NCBI GenBank assembly: GCA_002373975.1
Contig: DFKZ01000073.1
Coordinates: forward strand, 1-5,105
Origin: Lachnospiraceae bacterium UBA3632
GTDB taxonomy: Bacteria > Bacillota > Clostridia > Lachnospirales > Lachnospiraceae
Length of the DNA stretch: 5,105 nucleotides
Reading direction: 5' to 3'
Shown here: piece after piece, positions 4,798-5,105 of the stretch
Layout: every line of letters starts with the position of its first letter
Numbering within the stretch: the first letter of the stretch is position 1
The notes under the pieces: generated by a model
What the model was told of the DNA's origin: nothing
The model's database searches: none
What the model saw: only the letters and a program-made list of their open reading frames with translations
Translations under genes and position numbers: made by a program

Positions 4798-5105
4798 TTA
4801 CTCAACTTCCTGAAGAATAAGAGTGAAGGCAACTCCCTTCTTTGTAACGTAGATATCATTTGTTCCCTTATTGATATCTCCGTTAGCTCCGTAGAACGTT
4901 ACTCCCATCTCCGGTCTGAAGAAATTGGCTTCGTCGGTTAACAGCTTCTTTCTTCCGCCCTTATAATAATATAATTCTCCGGTGTAACCGTCATATTCAG
5001 TGAAGTAAAGAAGTATTCCGTCATAGGTGATTCCCAGTGAGTTAACATCATCGGCAATCTTCTTGGGCTTCCCGTTCCCTTTCTGAATATAGAGTGCTTC
5101 ATCTT
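4798..5105 (-). CDS. C-terminal 101 residues of a repeat (probably beta-propeller-like) protein, cut by the right edge
   Basis: An open frame runs from the right edge to TAA at 4798-4800; only the last 101 codons are visible. It contains repeating units of the type LYxxKxGxxKK followed by I/L-x-D-(D/E). They are LYIQKGNGKPKKIADDV (4-20), ELYYYKGGRKKLLTDEA (43-59) and a shorter DIYVTKKGVAF (83-93). Aromatic-rich strand pairs (YDGILLYFTEYDGYTG) lie between them. Such short beta repeats suggest a propeller or similar all-beta fold, as in many clostridial surface or envelope proteins; no catalytic motif is visible. It directly precedes the Lit-like gene with a 2-base gap, so the two form an operon. 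The N-terminus, any signal or membrane anchor, and the function lie outside the window. Confidence 0.8.
   Translation of the reverse strand, partial: DEALYIQKGNGKPKKIADDVNSLGITYDGILLYFTEYDGYTGELYYYKGGRKKLLTDEANFFRPEMGVTFYGANGDINKGTNDIYVTKKGVAFTLILQEVE

Noticed and set aside
4677..4859. 60-residue minus-strand open frame across the start of the Lit-like gene
   Set aside because: It overlaps two well-supported coding frames in another phase and has no features of its own.

Overview
The window looks like a chromosomal piece of a Gram-positive Clostridia bacterium, most probably of the Lachnospiraceae (Butyrivibrio/Roseburia-like). This rests on moderate GC, AGGAGG-type ribosome binding sites, the wording of the ketol-acid reductoisomerase and of acetohydroxyacid synthase, and a short-signal lipoprotein beside a TIGR01906-family membrane protein. 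The assignment comes from recognising sequences, not from a search.

Bases 1-3447, all on the minus strand, hold the start of a branched-chain amino acid operon, read right to left: ilvB (large subunit of acetohydroxyacid synthase, AHAS), a diverged small subunit (ilvN copy 1), a canonical small subunit (ilvN copy 2), then the first 233 codons of ilvC, which runs off the left edge. Together they make 2-acetolactate or 2-aceto-2-hydroxybutyrate and carry it to the dihydroxy acid of the valine/leucine/isoleucine pathway. The operon is ordinary in content but has three oddities. It has two separate regulatory subunits. Its catalytic subunit has changed acceptor-site residues and no usual C-terminal arm. 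It has a perfect hairpin around the ilvN copy 2 stop codon, just before ilvC.

Bases 3448-3621 are a compact divergent control region. A good plus-strand promoter (TTGACC, 18 bases, TATGAT) drives a small lipoprotein gene. One or two candidate minus-strand promoters could drive ilvB, one of them overlapping the plus promoter face to face. An 11-codon minus-strand reading frame with four isoleucine codons lies between the upstream candidate promoter and ilvB. No T-box or terminator-type attenuator is visible.

Bases 3622-5105 are a surface/envelope region. A plus-strand gene encodes a 164-residue lipoprotein of unknown role. Its 3' end overlaps by 47 bases, tail to tail, a minus-strand gene for a four-helix membrane protein of the DUF1461/TIGR01906 family, the family that includes the lipoprotein intramolecular transacylase Lit. 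Two bases upstream of that gene lies the 3' end of a gene for a repeat-containing, probably beta-propeller-like protein that enters from the right edge.

No RNA genes, mobile elements, CRISPR arrays or convincing rho-independent terminators were seen. There is no clear sign of a wholly new system. The best leads are the unusual AHAS with two small subunits, the Ile-rich leader frame, and the lipoprotein/Lit-family gene pair.
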